Positions 16,783-26,175 of a stretch of DNA of 64,000 bases are shown here, in pieces. The number at the start of each line of letters is the position of its first letter. Position 1 is the first letter of the stretch. Location of the stretch: assembly GCF_001685025.1 (NCBI RefSeq), contig NZ_MAYU01000023.1, positions 203,660 to 267,659 on the forward strand, read 5' to 3'. The position numbers were made by a program, and so were the translations under genes. This DNA is from Bacillus sp. FJAT-27225. GTDB taxonomy: Bacteria; Bacillota; Bacilli; Bacillales; Cytobacillaceae. A model generated the notes under the pieces. It made no database searches, had not been told where the DNA came from, and saw only the letters and a program-made list of their open reading frames with translations.

Positions 16783-17299
16783 TTCTCATTTCCTCCATCT
16801 ATTTCTCTATGTAGTCAATACATTTCATATTTTACAATATTATTTCAATTTTGTTAACACTTTGTAACATGGTACTTATTAACTAAAAAAGGTTTTAATT
16901 TACTATTCTGAAATAATGAATGGAAAAAAGGACTTTTATCATTTATTACTATTGCCATCGCATGTCCAGTAAGATTACTGTATAATTTAGTCAGTATAAT
17001 CGGCTGTCATGACAAACAGAGAAATGACTTTCCCCTGGCGACGAACAATTATTTCAGCCATACTAACAATGAATAGAGTGGTTACCTGCCACAAACCAGT
17101 TGACGAAATCCCTATTGTTGAATAATCTAGTGTAGTTCAATTAGAGCTGTTAACCACATGGCCCACTCAAAGCAACCTATGTGTTGCAACATGCATACTC
17201 GAAATGTTGAGAGAGAAGCCAACACTCATTTTGGTTGAAGACAACTAACCGCTATAGGAGTAGCCTTTTTTATTTCATATAAGTGAGAGGTATAAATGT
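16783..17299. other. Long leader region ahead of yhdT-panF
   Basis: Two TATAAT boxes (16981-16986, 16996-17001) could start a ~300-nt leader. The leader can pair GTGGTTA (about 17078) with TAACCAC (about 17150), and a TTTTTT run lies at about 17266-17271, but I cannot build a convincing terminator or a known riboswitch. Nothing else is seen. Confidence 0.3.
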
Positions 17300-17572
17300 A
17301 TGGAGGATAAACGCTTCAAAATCGCACACCGGGAAGCGTTAATCGGTGTTGCACTTGTTCTGCTCAACTTTGCCATTTGGTATGGCTTTGCATATGGCCT
17401 TGGGAACGAGGATCCAAATACCTATGCGTACATACTCGGTTTTCCCGCATGGTTTTTCTATAGCTGCATTGCTGGGACGATTTTTATGATTGTGTTAATT
17501 GTGTTGGTCATGAAATTCTTTTTTACCGAAGTTTCACTTGATGAGGAAGATGAAGAATGCACTGGCAAGTAA
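17300..17572 (+). CDS. yhdT: YhdT-type small subunit of a pantothenate symporter
   Basis: 90 aa with two membrane helices (about residues 13-33 and 46-71), the DUF997/YhdT layout (FKIAHREALIGVALVLLNFAIWYGFAYGLG). It overlaps the panF start by 16 bases, the usual arrangement with sodium/pantothenate symporters. Its exact role with PanF is not established. Confidence 0.85.
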   Translation: MEDKRFKIAHREALIGVALVLLNFAIWYGFAYGLGNEDPNTYAYILGFPAWFFYSCIAGTIFMIVLIVLVMKFFFTEVSLDEEDEECTGK

Positions 17573-18999
17573 TTATTCCGCTTGCACTATTTCTTGTTGT
17601 TATTTTTTATATTGGCTTTTGGGCAAATGCGTACGTCCGGCGCTCTGACTCGTTTCTTTCAGATTATTTCCTTGGCGGACGTGAGATGGGCGGCTTCCTG
17701 CTTGCGATGACGATGATGGCGACATATGGAAGTGCGTCAAGCTTTATTGGCGGCCCTGGTGTGGCATATCAGACAGGACTCGGCTGGGTGCTGCTCGCAA
17801 TGGCTCAATTGCCAGCGGGCTATTTTGTCCTGATGATTTTGGGGAAAAAATTTGCAATTATTGCGCGCAAATATGAAGCTATTACATTAATTGATTTTCT
17901 AAAGGCTCGTTATCAATCCAATGTGATTGTCCTGCTATCGGCGGTTGCGATTCTTATCTTTTTATTCGCGTCGATGACAGCGCAATGGGTAGGCGGAGCA
18001 CGGTTAATCGAGTCATTAACAGGTCTATCCTACAGGGGAGCATTGTTAATTTTTGCAGTTGCAGTTCTGGTATACGTCATTGTTGGGGGCTTTGCGGCCG
18101 TTGCCTTAACTGATGCATTACAAGGCTCAGTGATGATTATTGGAACGGTCATTCTGCTTGTTGCGGTTATTATTGAAGGAGGCGGTGTTTCCTCTATAAT
18201 GGCAGAGCTTGTAGCGGAAAATCCTAATCTGGTTTCGCCGTACGGTGCAGATGGAAGCCTTTCGCCACTCTATGTATCAACATTCTGGATCTTAATCGGG
18301 ATCGGTGTAATAGGCTTGCCGCAAATCGCCGTCCGTGCGATGAGCTATAAAGACTCCAGAGGGATGCATCGTGCCATTATTATTGGGACCATTGGGATCG
18401 GGACCATCATGTTCGGAATGCACTTAATCGGTGTATTCGGACGGGCTGTTATGCCAGGGATTGAAATTGGCGATAAAGTAATGCCGACATTAACACTTGA
18501 AATACTCCCGCCTGTTCTGGCCGGCGTTGTACTGGCGGCGCCAATGGCAGCCATCATGTCGACCGTAAATGCTTTATTGATTTTAGTAAGCTCGACGCTT
18601 GTGAAAGATGTGTATTTAGGTTTTATAAAACCGGAGGCTAAGGATGCTGAAATAAAACGGATTAGTTTTATTGTAACGACAGTTGTCGGGATTGCAGTCG
18701 TTCTTTTCGCATTAAATCCGCCAGATTTATTGATTTGGTTAAATTTATTTGCATTTGGCGGGCTTGAATCGGCGTTTTTATGGAATGTCGTACTGGGGCT
18801 TTATTGGAAAGGCGCCAATAAATACGGAGCTCTTGCTTCAATGATTGTTGGACTTGTTTCGTATATTTATATTTATCACTTCCATGGCAATCTTTTTGGC
18901 ATGAACAGTGTCACCATTCCTATTGTTGTATCGCTCTTCGTTTTTGTCCTAGTCAGTATGTCTACAAAAGGAATAGTCAAACAACAACATAGCATGTAA
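17557..18999 (+). CDS. panF: Sodium/pantothenate symporter
   Basis: 480 aa, about 12-13 membrane helices, solute:sodium symporter family. Characteristic pieces are SDYFLGGREMGGFLLAMTMMATYGSASSFIGGPGVAYQTGLGW, GVIGLPQIAVRAMSYKDSR and APMAAIMSTVNALLILVSSTLVKDVY. Takes up pantothenate, the coenzyme A precursor, with Na+. Follows YhdT in a two-gene operon and is closed by a clean terminator. Confidence 0.9.
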   Translation: MHWQVIIPLALFLVVIFYIGFWANAYVRRSDSFLSDYFLGGREMGGFLLAMTMMATYGSASSFIGGPGVAYQTGLGWVLLAMAQLPAGYFVLMILGKKFAIIARKYEAITLIDFLKARYQSNVIVLLSAVAILIFLFASMTAQWVGGARLIESLTGLSYRGALLIFAVAVLVYVIVGGFAAVALTDALQGSVMIIGTVILLVAVIIEGGGVSSIMAELVAENPNLVSPYGADGSLSPLYVSTFWILIGIGVIGLPQIAVRAMSYKDSRGMHRAIIIGTIGIGTIMFGMHLIGVFGRAVMPGIEIGDKVMPTLTLEILPPVLAGVVLAAPMAAIMSTVNALLILVSSTLVKDVYLGFIKPEAKDAEIKRISFIVTTVVGIAVVLFALNPPDLLIWLNLFAFGGLESAFLWNVVLGLYWKGANKYGALASMIVGLVSYIYIYHFHGNLFGMNSVTIPIVVSLFVFVLVSMSTKGIVKQQHSM

Positions 19000-19006
19000 G
19001 GAGAAG

Positions 19007-19036
19007 CCACCTATTGAATTAAATAGGTGGTTTTTT
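19007..19036 (+). terminator. Intrinsic terminator of panF
   Basis: CCACCTA (19007-19013) and TAGGTGG (19024-19030) followed by TTTTTT. Confidence 0.9.
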
Positions 19037-19159
19037 GCCGGAAAACAGCAAAATCCCACTTTGTATGCATTTATTTATTGTCGATAAGGGAATATAATAA
19101 GAATAATAGACAAAATTTTCTTTATTTTTAGTATAGTAGGATGAAAACTGGAGGGTCAT

Positions 19160-19849
19160 ATGAGAAGAATTAGGAAAAGTTCTATTGTCTCTTACAGCCA
19201 CTATGGACATACGAAAGTTCCAAACATGATTCAAACCGCATGCCCCAATTGCCGAAAAACAAGTAGTTTCACCCTTAAAGCCAACTATCAGACAGGCAAG
19301 AACGGGTTCCTGACAGAAGGGACGTGTTCAACATGTAAAAAGGATTCCACATTTGTAATGATTTTAAAAGGTGTTCCAGATGATATAGGAAACCCAATAG
19401 ATGTTTATATCTATGACCCTCAATCTTCCAAACAGCCAATCAACCAGCTGGAACAATTGCCTCACATCCCTCCCGATTTAGTCAGGGCCTACCGCTCTGC
19501 TTTAAATATTTATCAGTGGAAGGATAATGCTGCCACAGCCGTGATGTCAAAACGTGTAATCGAAAGCATCTATAAGCATTTTGCAGGGGATAAAGGAAAT
19601 GCAAAGCCACTTGCTGAGCAATCGGACCAAATTGTCGAGAATCTGGACTTAGTGAAGCCTATCCGTTATCTTGACCTGCTTCTTCGTCCCGACAATCCTT
19701 TTTATGAAATTCTGGAGCTGGAAAAGGATCTTGATGATGAAACAGCTGCCCACTTAATGGACCTCCTTGAGAATCTAATCGATTACCTTTTTGTCCTGCC
19801 TGGGAATATAGAAATTACCTATTCGAACATCCAACAGAAAATTAAATAG
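19160..19849 (+). CDS. Zinc-ribbon protein with DUF4145-like C-terminus
   Basis: 229 aa; GGAGGG precedes the ATG. An N-terminal Cys4 zinc ribbon (CPNCRKT at 28-34, CSTCKKD about 56-62) is followed by a helical region (RAYRSALNIYQWKDNAATAVMSKRVIESIYKHF) resembling DUF4145, in which such helices accompany Cys4 ribbons. Soluble. DUF4145 proteins occur both alone and with defence enzymes; here neighbours are housekeeping, so no defence role is implied. Confidence 0.65.
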   Translation: MRRIRKSSIVSYSHYGHTKVPNMIQTACPNCRKTSSFTLKANYQTGKNGFLTEGTCSTCKKDSTFVMILKGVPDDIGNPIDVYIYDPQSSKQPINQLEQLPHIPPDLVRAYRSALNIYQWKDNAATAVMSKRVIESIYKHFAGDKGNAKPLAEQSDQIVENLDLVKPIRYLDLLLRPDNPFYEILELEKDLDDETAAHLMDLLENLIDYLFVLPGNIEITYSNIQQKIK

Positions 19850-19861
19850 TGCTTTCAGTTT

Positions 19862-19915
19862 AGAAGGTGCCCTTCTGCCCGGTAGCTAGTGTCTGGGAAG
19901 CGGGCATCTTTGTTT
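19862..19915 (+). terminator. Probable intrinsic terminator
   Basis: AGAAGG/CCTTCT mini-hairpin, then TGCCCG and CGGGCA flank a larger loop, followed by TTTGTTTTTT. Confidence 0.5.
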
Positions 19916-20101
19916 TTTCAGGAGGCTGAAAGGTGTCCAGGGACGGGGCGCTTTTATTTTTTATATATGTTAAAATCTACTAGGTGTTTTCTAATCACTG
20001 ATTGTCCTTTATACTAGGTAAGATGTGTGCATAATTTAACAGACTATAAAAGCCTTTTTATAATAGATAACTTTATTTCTGCAACAAAGGAGGAGACTTC
20101 A

Positions 20102-21484
20102 TTGACAACAAGTGCCGAAACAATGGTTGCCGATATCCACCGGTTGGATGAGAAGGGTTCAGGCCAGGCTGCAATTTGGCGTGAAAACGAACATGGCAAC
20201 TTGAAAAAGCTGAAGCTGACAATCCCGCAGACTCTCCCAGGTGAAAAAGTGAGTGTGACGGTGGACAGACCTGAAAAAAGGCGATGGAGAGCGCTTCCTA
20301 ATGAGATTTTGGAGGCCAATCCCGAAAGAACTGCTCCGCCTTGCCCCCATTTTGAAAAATGTGGCGGCTGCGTATGGCAGCATTGGCAATATGAAGGACA
20401 ACTGAAACAAAAAACAAATCATGTAAAGCAGGCGATAGAATCACAAGGTTTCGATCCGGATTTGGCCCTCGATACGATTGGTATGGACAATCCCTGGCAT
20501 TATCGTAACAAAATGGAGTTCACATTTGCTCCCGATGGAACGCTTGGCCTGCATGAGCAAGGGAATTTCCGAAAAATCATTTCTTTGGAAACATGTTTGA
20601 TTGCTGGCAAGGAGATGGTTGCTGCTTCAATGGAAGTGGCAAAATGGGCAAAAAGCCATCAATTAAGCGGCTATAATAAGGACTTGCATGAGGGCTTGCT
20701 GCGTCACTTAATGGTAAGGCAATCGTTTGCAACTGGGGAAATCATGCTCGCCCTGTTTGCAACGGAAGGACCAGCTGCCCATCAAGAGGCTGCTGATGAT
20801 TTAGTGCGGCGGATTACGACGGCGTACCCACAAGTGAAAAGCTTGTTGTGGCTTGAAAACAGAGATTGGGCGGACCGTACGCAATCGGAAAACACGCATA
20901 TCCTGGCTGGACGGGACTTCATCTATGATGAAATGGATGGATACAGGTTCCGCCTTTGGTTTGATACCTTCTTCCAGACAAATCCGACCCAGGCTCAAAA
21001 GTTGGTCGACCTTGCAATCGAGATGGGCGAGCCGAAAAAATCAGAAAAAATGATTGATTTGTTCTGTGGTGTTGGTACGTTTTCACTGCCGTTCGCGAAT
21101 AGGGTAGGAGAATTAGCAGGCATCGAAATTGTCGAAACGTCGATTGAATCAGCGAAACGCAACGCTGCTGATAATGGCATCCACAACACTACCTTCCTTG
21201 CGAGGGATGCGAGAAAGGGAATCGACGAAATTCTTGAGAGCTTTGGAAAACCAGAACTATTGCTGCTTGACCCGCCAAGGTCAGGTGCAGGCGGAAAGGT
21301 CATGAGGAGAATTGGGCGTGCCAAGCCGGAACGAATCGTATATGTATCATGCAATGTAGATACGTTCGCAACCGATATTAAGGAGCTTGAGCAGTTCGGA
21401 TATGTGCTGGAAGTTGTCCAGCCAGTTGACCTTTTCCCTCACACCGTCCATGTTGAATGTGTTGCGAAACTAACTCTTATGTAG
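20102..21484 (+). CDS. rlmCD: 23S rRNA (uracil-5-)-methyltransferase RlmCD type
   Basis: 460 aa from the TTG at 20102; AAAGGAGGAG lies 6-8 bases upstream, and no ribosome binding site supports the in-frame GTG at 20027. An N-terminal TRAM domain is followed by the iron-sulfur cluster cysteines (CPHFEKCGGC and the later ETC), SAM motif MIDLFCGVGTFSLPF, DPPRSGAGGKVM and the catalytic Cys in IVYVSCNVDTFATD. Makes m5U in 23S rRNA (U747/U1939 in Bacillus). Monocistronic. Confidence 0.93.
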   Translation: MTTSAETMVADIHRLDEKGSGQAAIWRENEHGNLKKLKLTIPQTLPGEKVSVTVDRPEKRRWRALPNEILEANPERTAPPCPHFEKCGGCVWQHWQYEGQLKQKTNHVKQAIESQGFDPDLALDTIGMDNPWHYRNKMEFTFAPDGTLGLHEQGNFRKIISLETCLIAGKEMVAASMEVAKWAKSHQLSGYNKDLHEGLLRHLMVRQSFATGEIMLALFATEGPAAHQEAADDLVRRITTAYPQVKSLLWLENRDWADRTQSENTHILAGRDFIYDEMDGYRFRLWFDTFFQTNPTQAQKLVDLAIEMGEPKKSEKMIDLFCGVGTFSLPFANRVGELAGIEIVETSIESAKRNAADNGIHNTTFLARDARKGIDEILESFGKPELLLLDPPRSGAGGKVMRRIGRAKPERIVYVSCNVDTFATDIKELEQFGYVLEVVQPVDLFPHTVHVECVAKLTLM

Positions 21485-21560
21485 TAACTAATCATTAAAC
21501 CATTAACCCGTAAAATTCGGAGATATAAGGGACAAGGCTCTGTAAAAATGTAATACAAAT

Positions 21561-21593
21561 AGTCCTCCAGATTACATGGTAATTTGGAGGACT
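21561..21593. repeat. Near-perfect 15-bp stem hairpin
   Basis: AGTCCTCCAGATTAC and GTAATTTGGAGGACT around a 3-base loop, with a single G-T mismatch. No T-run on either strand, so not an ordinary terminator. Confidence 0.5.
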
Positions 21594-21656
21594 ACTTATG
21601 TTGATATAAAAGAATCACCTTCTATAACTGAATATTCATTTCACTGCGTATGAATA

Positions 21657-21842
21657 CTAAGCGGAAAAATTCCGGCTAAATTGGGAAATATCCATATTTC
21701 TTTAAAAATTAACGGAGATTTTCCGTTTATTTTATCCAAACCGATGGATATTAACTTATTTAGAGCAGTTAAGCGGAATATCTCCGCTTATAAACGCTTC
21801 GTAAGTCTCCCGTATATACATTAACAGGAATTTTTCCGCCTA
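21657..21842. repeat. Four spaced GCGGA/TCCGC palindromes, ~52-bp spacing
   Basis: Units at 21657 (CTAAGCGGAAAAATTCCGGCTA), 21709, 21769 and 21821; offsets 52, 60 and 52 bp. Each is an imperfect inverted repeat (for example TTAAGCGGAATA-TCTCCGCTTA). The spacer between units two and three can also pair (TATCC...GGATA). No gene. Confidence 0.6.
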
Positions 21843-21903
21843 TGATCATTCTTATACCTGAACAAAAATCGGTACGGAGAAGGAGGAAATAGCGGGGACC
21901 CAG

Positions 21904-22147
21904 AACAGCCATGAAAAGTGGTCTTGCTATCCTTCATGGTCTTTGAAGAGGGGAACAGCCTGAAAAAGATGGTCTTACCATCCATCATGTTCTATGAAGA
22001 CGGGAACAGCCAGAAAAAACCGGTCTTACCATTCTTCATCAGGTCTATGAAGACGGGAACAGCCAGAAAAAAATGGTTTTACCATCCTTCATCAGGTCTA
22101 TGAAGGTGGGAACAGCCAGAAAAAAATGGTCTTGCCATCCTTCATAG
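21904..22147. repeat. Tandem array, about 5 units of 50-53 bp
   Basis: Units begin AACAGCC at 21904, 21954, 22005, 22058 and 22111. Each holds two small inverted repeats, TGGT-CTT-ACCA and CCTTCAT...ATGAAGG. The open frame through it (21918-22103) is a by-product of the repeat. It is the main content of the gene-free stretch 21485-22256. Confidence 0.8.
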
Positions 22148-22256
22148 GAATAATGGTTACCAGCAGAAAGATGACGGACAAATTTTAAAAAGAAAATATA
22201 TATGAAATAATGAAAAGGAGTAACAGCCTAAGTTACTCCTTTTCCATTTGACATAC

Positions 22257-22529
22257 CTATTTTAGCGGGCCATTTGTAATTTCAGTAAGTTTAGGATTTA
22301 TAGCAAGGATCTTTGCGTTTACTTCGGTTATGCCAAAGCCCGCCAATCTTTTGGAGTGGATATAGATTCCACCTGCTTCACTTGTTTCAGGACTCTCAGT
22401 CCAGATTTTCCACTTGAAGCCTTCTTCTTCATTGATGCTTTTTGCTAAATCAGCAAAGCCTTCTGCCATTTCATCTCCGAATGGTCCATTCATCTTAAAA
22501 TCTACTTGCAATACGTATGCTATCGTCAT
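22257..22529 (-). CDS. YdhR-type putative monooxygenase
   Basis: 90 aa. MTIAYVLQVDFKMNGPFGDEMAEGFADLAKSINEEEGFKWKIWTESPETSEAGGIYIH is typical of the YdhR/PF08803 dimeric alpha-beta barrel family, about 95-100 aa long. Substrate unknown. GGAG is only one or two bases before the ATG at 22529, so translation may be weak or the start slightly different, but the family alignment supports this start. Confidence 0.85.
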   Translation of the reverse strand: MTIAYVLQVDFKMNGPFGDEMAEGFADLAKSINEEEGFKWKIWTESPETSEAGGIYIHSKRLAGFGITEVNAKILAINPKLTEITNGPLK

Positions 22530-22734
22530 TCTCCTTTATCAAGTAGTAGGTTAAATAAAAATCCCCGGATTTATACCCACTACATTTTAGTCAATCACGT
22601 TCATATAAAACCAATAGTTTATTGGATTTGTGGTTATACAACACATTGAAGAAATTGTTGAAATTTACTGCGGGGAATAGGGGGAATAATTTAATATTTA
22701 GGTGAAAAAGCTAGTGTAAAAAGAACGTTTTAGA

Positions 22735-23193
22735 ATGGTAGGGTTTATTGCTTCGATTATTCTTTTTAATTTGATAGCCTTTACTACAAATAAACGGCTT
22801 ACGAACAATCAGATTGTCCATGTTTGGACTTTTACAATTGCTGTCCAGGCGGTTACTGAGACGTTTATAGACTTTAAATACCATGGTTATGGGTACTTTA
22901 CGAAGGAGATTAATTGGTGGGTGCTGCCTGCTTTTACGGTCTTGATTCCCCCGGTAAATATGATTTTTTTAAATTGGTATCCGTATGAGCAATTGATCTA
23001 TAAACAAATGCTTTATATTCTGTATTGGACAATTGCTATAACATTGTATGAATTGCTCACCTTATTACCGGAACCATGGGGCTATTTTCAACATAATTGG
23101 TGGCGAATCGAGTATTCATTATTGGTAAACCCGTTTTTGCTACTCAGTGTATTGGGTTATTATAAATGGGTCTGCAAAGTTGAAATCTCATAA
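22735..23193 (+). CDS. CBO0543-type membrane protein
   Basis: 152 aa with four or five hydrophobic helices (about 3-18, 27-44, 62-79, 89-107, 130-146) and many aromatic residues. The pattern (DFKYHGYGYF, NWWVLPAFTVLIPPVNMIFLNWYP) is that of CBO0543 proteins, common in spore formers and of unknown function. The ribosome binding site is poor (AAAGAACG), so the ATG at 22735 is tentative. Confidence 0.75.
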   Translation: MVGFIASIILFNLIAFTTNKRLTNNQIVHVWTFTIAVQAVTETFIDFKYHGYGYFTKEINWWVLPAFTVLIPPVNMIFLNWYPYEQLIYKQMLYILYWTIAITLYELLTLLPEPWGYFQHNWWRIEYSLLVNPFLLLSVLGYYKWVCKVEIS

Positions 23194-23206
23194 TTCATTA
23201 TCAAAA

Positions 23207-23245
23207 AAGCAACGACTTCCGTTTGGTGAAGTCGTTGCTTCTAAA
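23207..23245 (-). terminator. Intrinsic terminator between convergent genes
   Basis: AAGCAACGACTTC (23207-23219) and GAAGTCGTTGCTT (23228-23240), perfect 13-bp stem. Six T follow on the minus strand, so it mainly serves the GreA-like gene. Confidence 0.85.
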
Positions 23246-23266
23246 AAATAGGCAGAAGGTACTGGG

Positions 23267-23734
23267 TTAAGCTTCCTTCAATGCTCCTTTGATATCCAGT
23301 TCGTGACCGGCAAAGGAAATTTCCTGAATGGTTACCGTAAGCTGTCCACTTGGGATTTTTATTGATACTTGATCACCGACTCTCTTAAGTAGAAGTTGTC
23401 TGCCTACCGGTGACAAAAACGAAATAATCCCTGAATCGGGGTCCGTTTGTTCCGGATAGGAAATGATGTATTCCTCAGTGTCATCTTCGTCCTCGAACAC
23501 GACTGTAACCTTGGAGCCAATGAAAACCTTTGGTATAGACGTAATTAAATCATTTCGCTGATTTTCTTTTAAAAAGCCCTCAACCTCCAGGGTGTATTGA
23601 GCAAAGAAATCCTTTACCCGCTCCCCAACCGGGGTGGATGAGATATAGAGTTCAGTTAATTCCTTGATATGTTCATCAATATATACTAATTGGTGGACGA
23701 AGTAATCTTTGCTTAGAAGTACACTATGGCTCAT
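23267..23734 (-). CDS. GreA/GreB-family transcription factor-like protein
   Basis: 155 aa from the ATG at 23734, which has GGGGGT 8 bases upstream; the longer ATG at 23773 lacks one. The C-terminal half (VFIGSKVTVVFEDEDDTEEYIISYPEQTDPDSGIISFLSPVGRQLLLKRVGDQVSIKIP) is the GreA/GreB FKBP-like domain that docks on RNA polymerase. The N-terminal part is shorter than the coiled coil of true GreA, so it may be a Gre-like factor rather than the main cleavage factor. Confidence 0.85.
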   Translation of the reverse strand: MSHSVLLSKDYFVHQLVYIDEHIKELTELYISSTPVGERVKDFFAQYTLEVEGFLKENQRNDLITSIPKVFIGSKVTVVFEDEDDTEEYIISYPEQTDPDSGIISFLSPVGRQLLLKRVGDQVSIKIPSGQLTVTIQEISFAGHELDIKGALKEA

Positions 23735-24021
23735 AGTAGATGACCCCCAGACTTGGATTGAACTTCTCGCCAAATTTCATGAATACTTTCATTCCTTTCG
23801 CCTCCTAAAAAAATGATATCTTTCACCCAATAAGGAGGGCCTGCTGCCTCCTCATTAAAGAAAGATATTAGGACTATTTTATCACAAAAGTGAAAAAATT
23901 TCATGAGAATTAGGAAATCATAGGAAATTTGGTATTTTCTTCAGTTTTAGACAAATGGATGAATGAATAGCCATTCACTTTCTGTTAACATGAAAGAAGG
24001 AATGATTTAGGGGGAACAGTT

Positions 24022-24846
24022 ATGCTGATTAAGAAGTATTTTTCTGAAAAGACAGCGAATGGTGTGCATATGGGTAACGGCACTGTATCTATAAAACGGT
24101 TTAAAATGAATGTTCATTCCTTTTTCATTGATGGTGTGCTGATTGACACAGGAAGCAAGTCATTGGAGAAGTATTTCAAGCCGTTCTTCAGCCAGCTTGA
24201 AATTGATAAAGTGGTCATTACACACCACCATGAAGACCATACTGGCGGTGCTGCGTTTTTGCAGAAGGATTTCGATTTGCCGCTTTATATGAATCGTATT
24301 AAGATTGGGGATTGCTCGGAAAAGGCGGATTATCCGCTTTATCGACAGGCGTTTTGGGGAAAACGCCGTCCTTTCCACGCCGAGCCTTTAGGCGGAACTT
24401 TTCAGTCTCCCTATGCAACCTGGAGGGTCATTGAAAGTCCTGGCCATGCCGTTGACCATGTTTGTTTTTTAAATGAGGAGACAGGCCAAATGTTTACTGG
24501 TGACCTTTATTGCCAAGAGAAGACAAAAGTTGTCCTTCGCGAAGAAAGCATCCCTGAGATTATTCAATCATTAAAAAAGGTTTTAACTTATGATTTTGAT
24601 GATGTGTTTTGCTGCCATGCTGGTTATTTGCGCAATGGGCGGACTGCCTTGAAGAACAAACTTGAATACTTGCTGAACCTGCAGGGAACAGTCTTAAAGA
24701 TGTATTATGAAGGCAAAACTCCTGAAGAAATTAACAATACTTTGTTTTCAAAACGATATCCCATTATGTTCTTTTCAGCAGGGGAATGGGATTCGATTCA
24801 TATGGTACATTCTATCCTTAAAAATCAGGCAGCTTCTGTTAGTTAA
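24022..24846 (+). CDS. MBL-fold metallo-hydrolase
   Basis: 274 aa; GGGGGA precedes the ATG. Contains the zinc-binding HHHEDHTGG (about residues 69-77), the SPGHAVDH histidine, the FTGDLY aspartate and CCHAG, so the full metal site is present. The C-terminal helical part (LLNLQGTVLKMYYEGKTPEEINNTLF) is of the type found in hydrolases of CoA-thioesters or small lactones. Substrate unknown. The P1-peptidase gene starts 136 bases later. Confidence 0.9.
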   Translation: MLIKKYFSEKTANGVHMGNGTVSIKRFKMNVHSFFIDGVLIDTGSKSLEKYFKPFFSQLEIDKVVITHHHEDHTGGAAFLQKDFDLPLYMNRIKIGDCSEKADYPLYRQAFWGKRRPFHAEPLGGTFQSPYATWRVIESPGHAVDHVCFLNEETGQMFTGDLYCQEKTKVVLREESIPEIIQSLKKVLTYDFDDVFCCHAGYLRNGRTALKNKLEYLLNLQGTVLKMYYEGKTPEEINNTLFSKRYPIMFFSAGEWDSIHMVHSILKNQAASVS

Positions 24847-24982
24847 TTCGGATCTGCCTGTTCTGCTGTTAAAAATGTATCCCCTGGCTCTCCTCATGGG
24901 ATTATCCTCAAGCATCCACCTTATAGGCAAGGCACTTTTTCGGTACCACCCATTTGATATAGTTAAGGAAGGAGGGATTTCC

Positions 24983-26053
24983 ATGTTAAATCAAAAACGA
25001 ATCAGAGAGTATGGGATCAAAATCGGAAGTATGAAGCCCGGGATTCATAATGCAATAACGGACGTTGAAGGAGTGTCGGTCGGCCATGTAACCCTAAGTG
25101 ATAAAGGAATGCAGACGGGAGTCACGGCAATCCTGCCGCATCAAGGGAATCCATTCAAAGAAAAATTAATTGCCTCAAGCCATATAATCAATGGATTTGG
25201 CAAAACAGTCGGCACGATTCAAATGGCTGAGCTGGGTACATTGGAGACTCCGATTATCCTCACGAACACGTTAAGTGTCGGAACTGCTGTAGATGCTCTG
25301 ATTGACTACGCCTTGGAACGAAACCCTGAAATCGGACGGACAACCGGAACAGTGAATCCGGTGGTTGCTGAATGCAATGATATGTTTCTCAATGATATTA
25401 GGGCAAAGTATGTTAAGCCCAACCATATTTTTGAGGCAATTGAGAACGCCTCTGTTGAGTTTGAGGAAGGTGCAGTTGGAGCTGGCCGGGGTATGCTCTG
25501 TTATTCAATGAAAGGTGGAATAGGCTCGGCCTCAAGAATCGTTGAATTGGAATATGGTACATATATGATGGGAGTCCTGGTATTAACGAATTTCGGAAGT
25601 ATGGCTGATTTTCGGGTAAACGGCAAGCCTGTCGGCAAGGAATTGCAAGATGCAATGGAACACCGTTGCGAAATGGAGGATAAGGGCTCGGTTATTGTTG
25701 TCGTTGCCACTGATCTTCCTGTTTCGGAGAGGCAATTAAATAGGATTTTGAAACGGTCCGTAACCGGGCTGGCACGGACAGGTTCAATTATCACAACAGG
25801 TAGCGGAGAAATCGTCATTGGATTCTCAACAGCAACGAAGATTCCCCATGATAAACCATCTGGCCTCCTAACCATACCGTCCATCCATGAAGAGGACATA
25901 GACTTCGCCTTCCGGGCAGTCGGCGAAGCCACAGAAGAAGCAGTCCTGAATTCCTTGATTACCGCTGAGGAGATAGTGGGAAGGGATGGAAATACCAGGC
26001 CGGCACTAAAGGATTTGCTAAGGAAGTTTTCGATTTCTTTGTTGAATGAGTAG
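24983..26053 (+). CDS. P1-family (DmpA-type) aminopeptidase
   Basis: 356 aa from the ATG at 24983, preceded by AAGGAGGG; the frame is open much further upstream but no start there has a ribosome binding site. N-terminal NAITDVEGVSVGHVTL is diagnostic of the DmpA/BapA family. The autocleavage site is in MKGGIGSASRIVE, where Ser becomes the N-terminal nucleophile of the beta chain; GAVGAGRGMLCYSMKGG precedes it. Family members cleave N-terminal residues from peptides and some beta-peptides or amides. Substrate unknown. Confidence 0.9.
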   Translation: MLNQKRIREYGIKIGSMKPGIHNAITDVEGVSVGHVTLSDKGMQTGVTAILPHQGNPFKEKLIASSHIINGFGKTVGTIQMAELGTLETPIILTNTLSVGTAVDALIDYALERNPEIGRTTGTVNPVVAECNDMFLNDIRAKYVKPNHIFEAIENASVEFEEGAVGAGRGMLCYSMKGGIGSASRIVELEYGTYMMGVLVLTNFGSMADFRVNGKPVGKELQDAMEHRCEMEDKGSVIVVVATDLPVSERQLNRILKRSVTGLARTGSIITTGSGEIVIGFSTATKIPHDKPSGLLTIPSIHEEDIDFAFRAVGEATEEAVLNSLITAEEIVGRDGNTRPALKDLLRKFSISLLNE

Positions 26054-26175
26054 GGTTTCGAATAAGCCTTTGGTGCAAAAAATTAGTGACTGTTTTCCTT
26101 AAGTTATAGAAGGAATTCATATGGGTTATCCTGAATTACTATTATGCAAGGATTAATTCAATCTGGAGGGGAAGT

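Noticed and set aside
16907-17299. Known riboswitch controlling panF
   Set aside because: Some pairing and TATAAT boxes are visible, but no conserved riboswitch core or solid terminator could be built.
21918-22103. 61-codon frame
   Set aside because: By-product of the 50-53-bp tandem array; its residues repeat with the DNA.
24707-24982. N-terminal extension of the P1-family peptidase
   Set aside because: Overlaps the MBL-fold gene, matches no family and lacks a ribosome binding site; the ATG at 24983 has AAGGAGGG.
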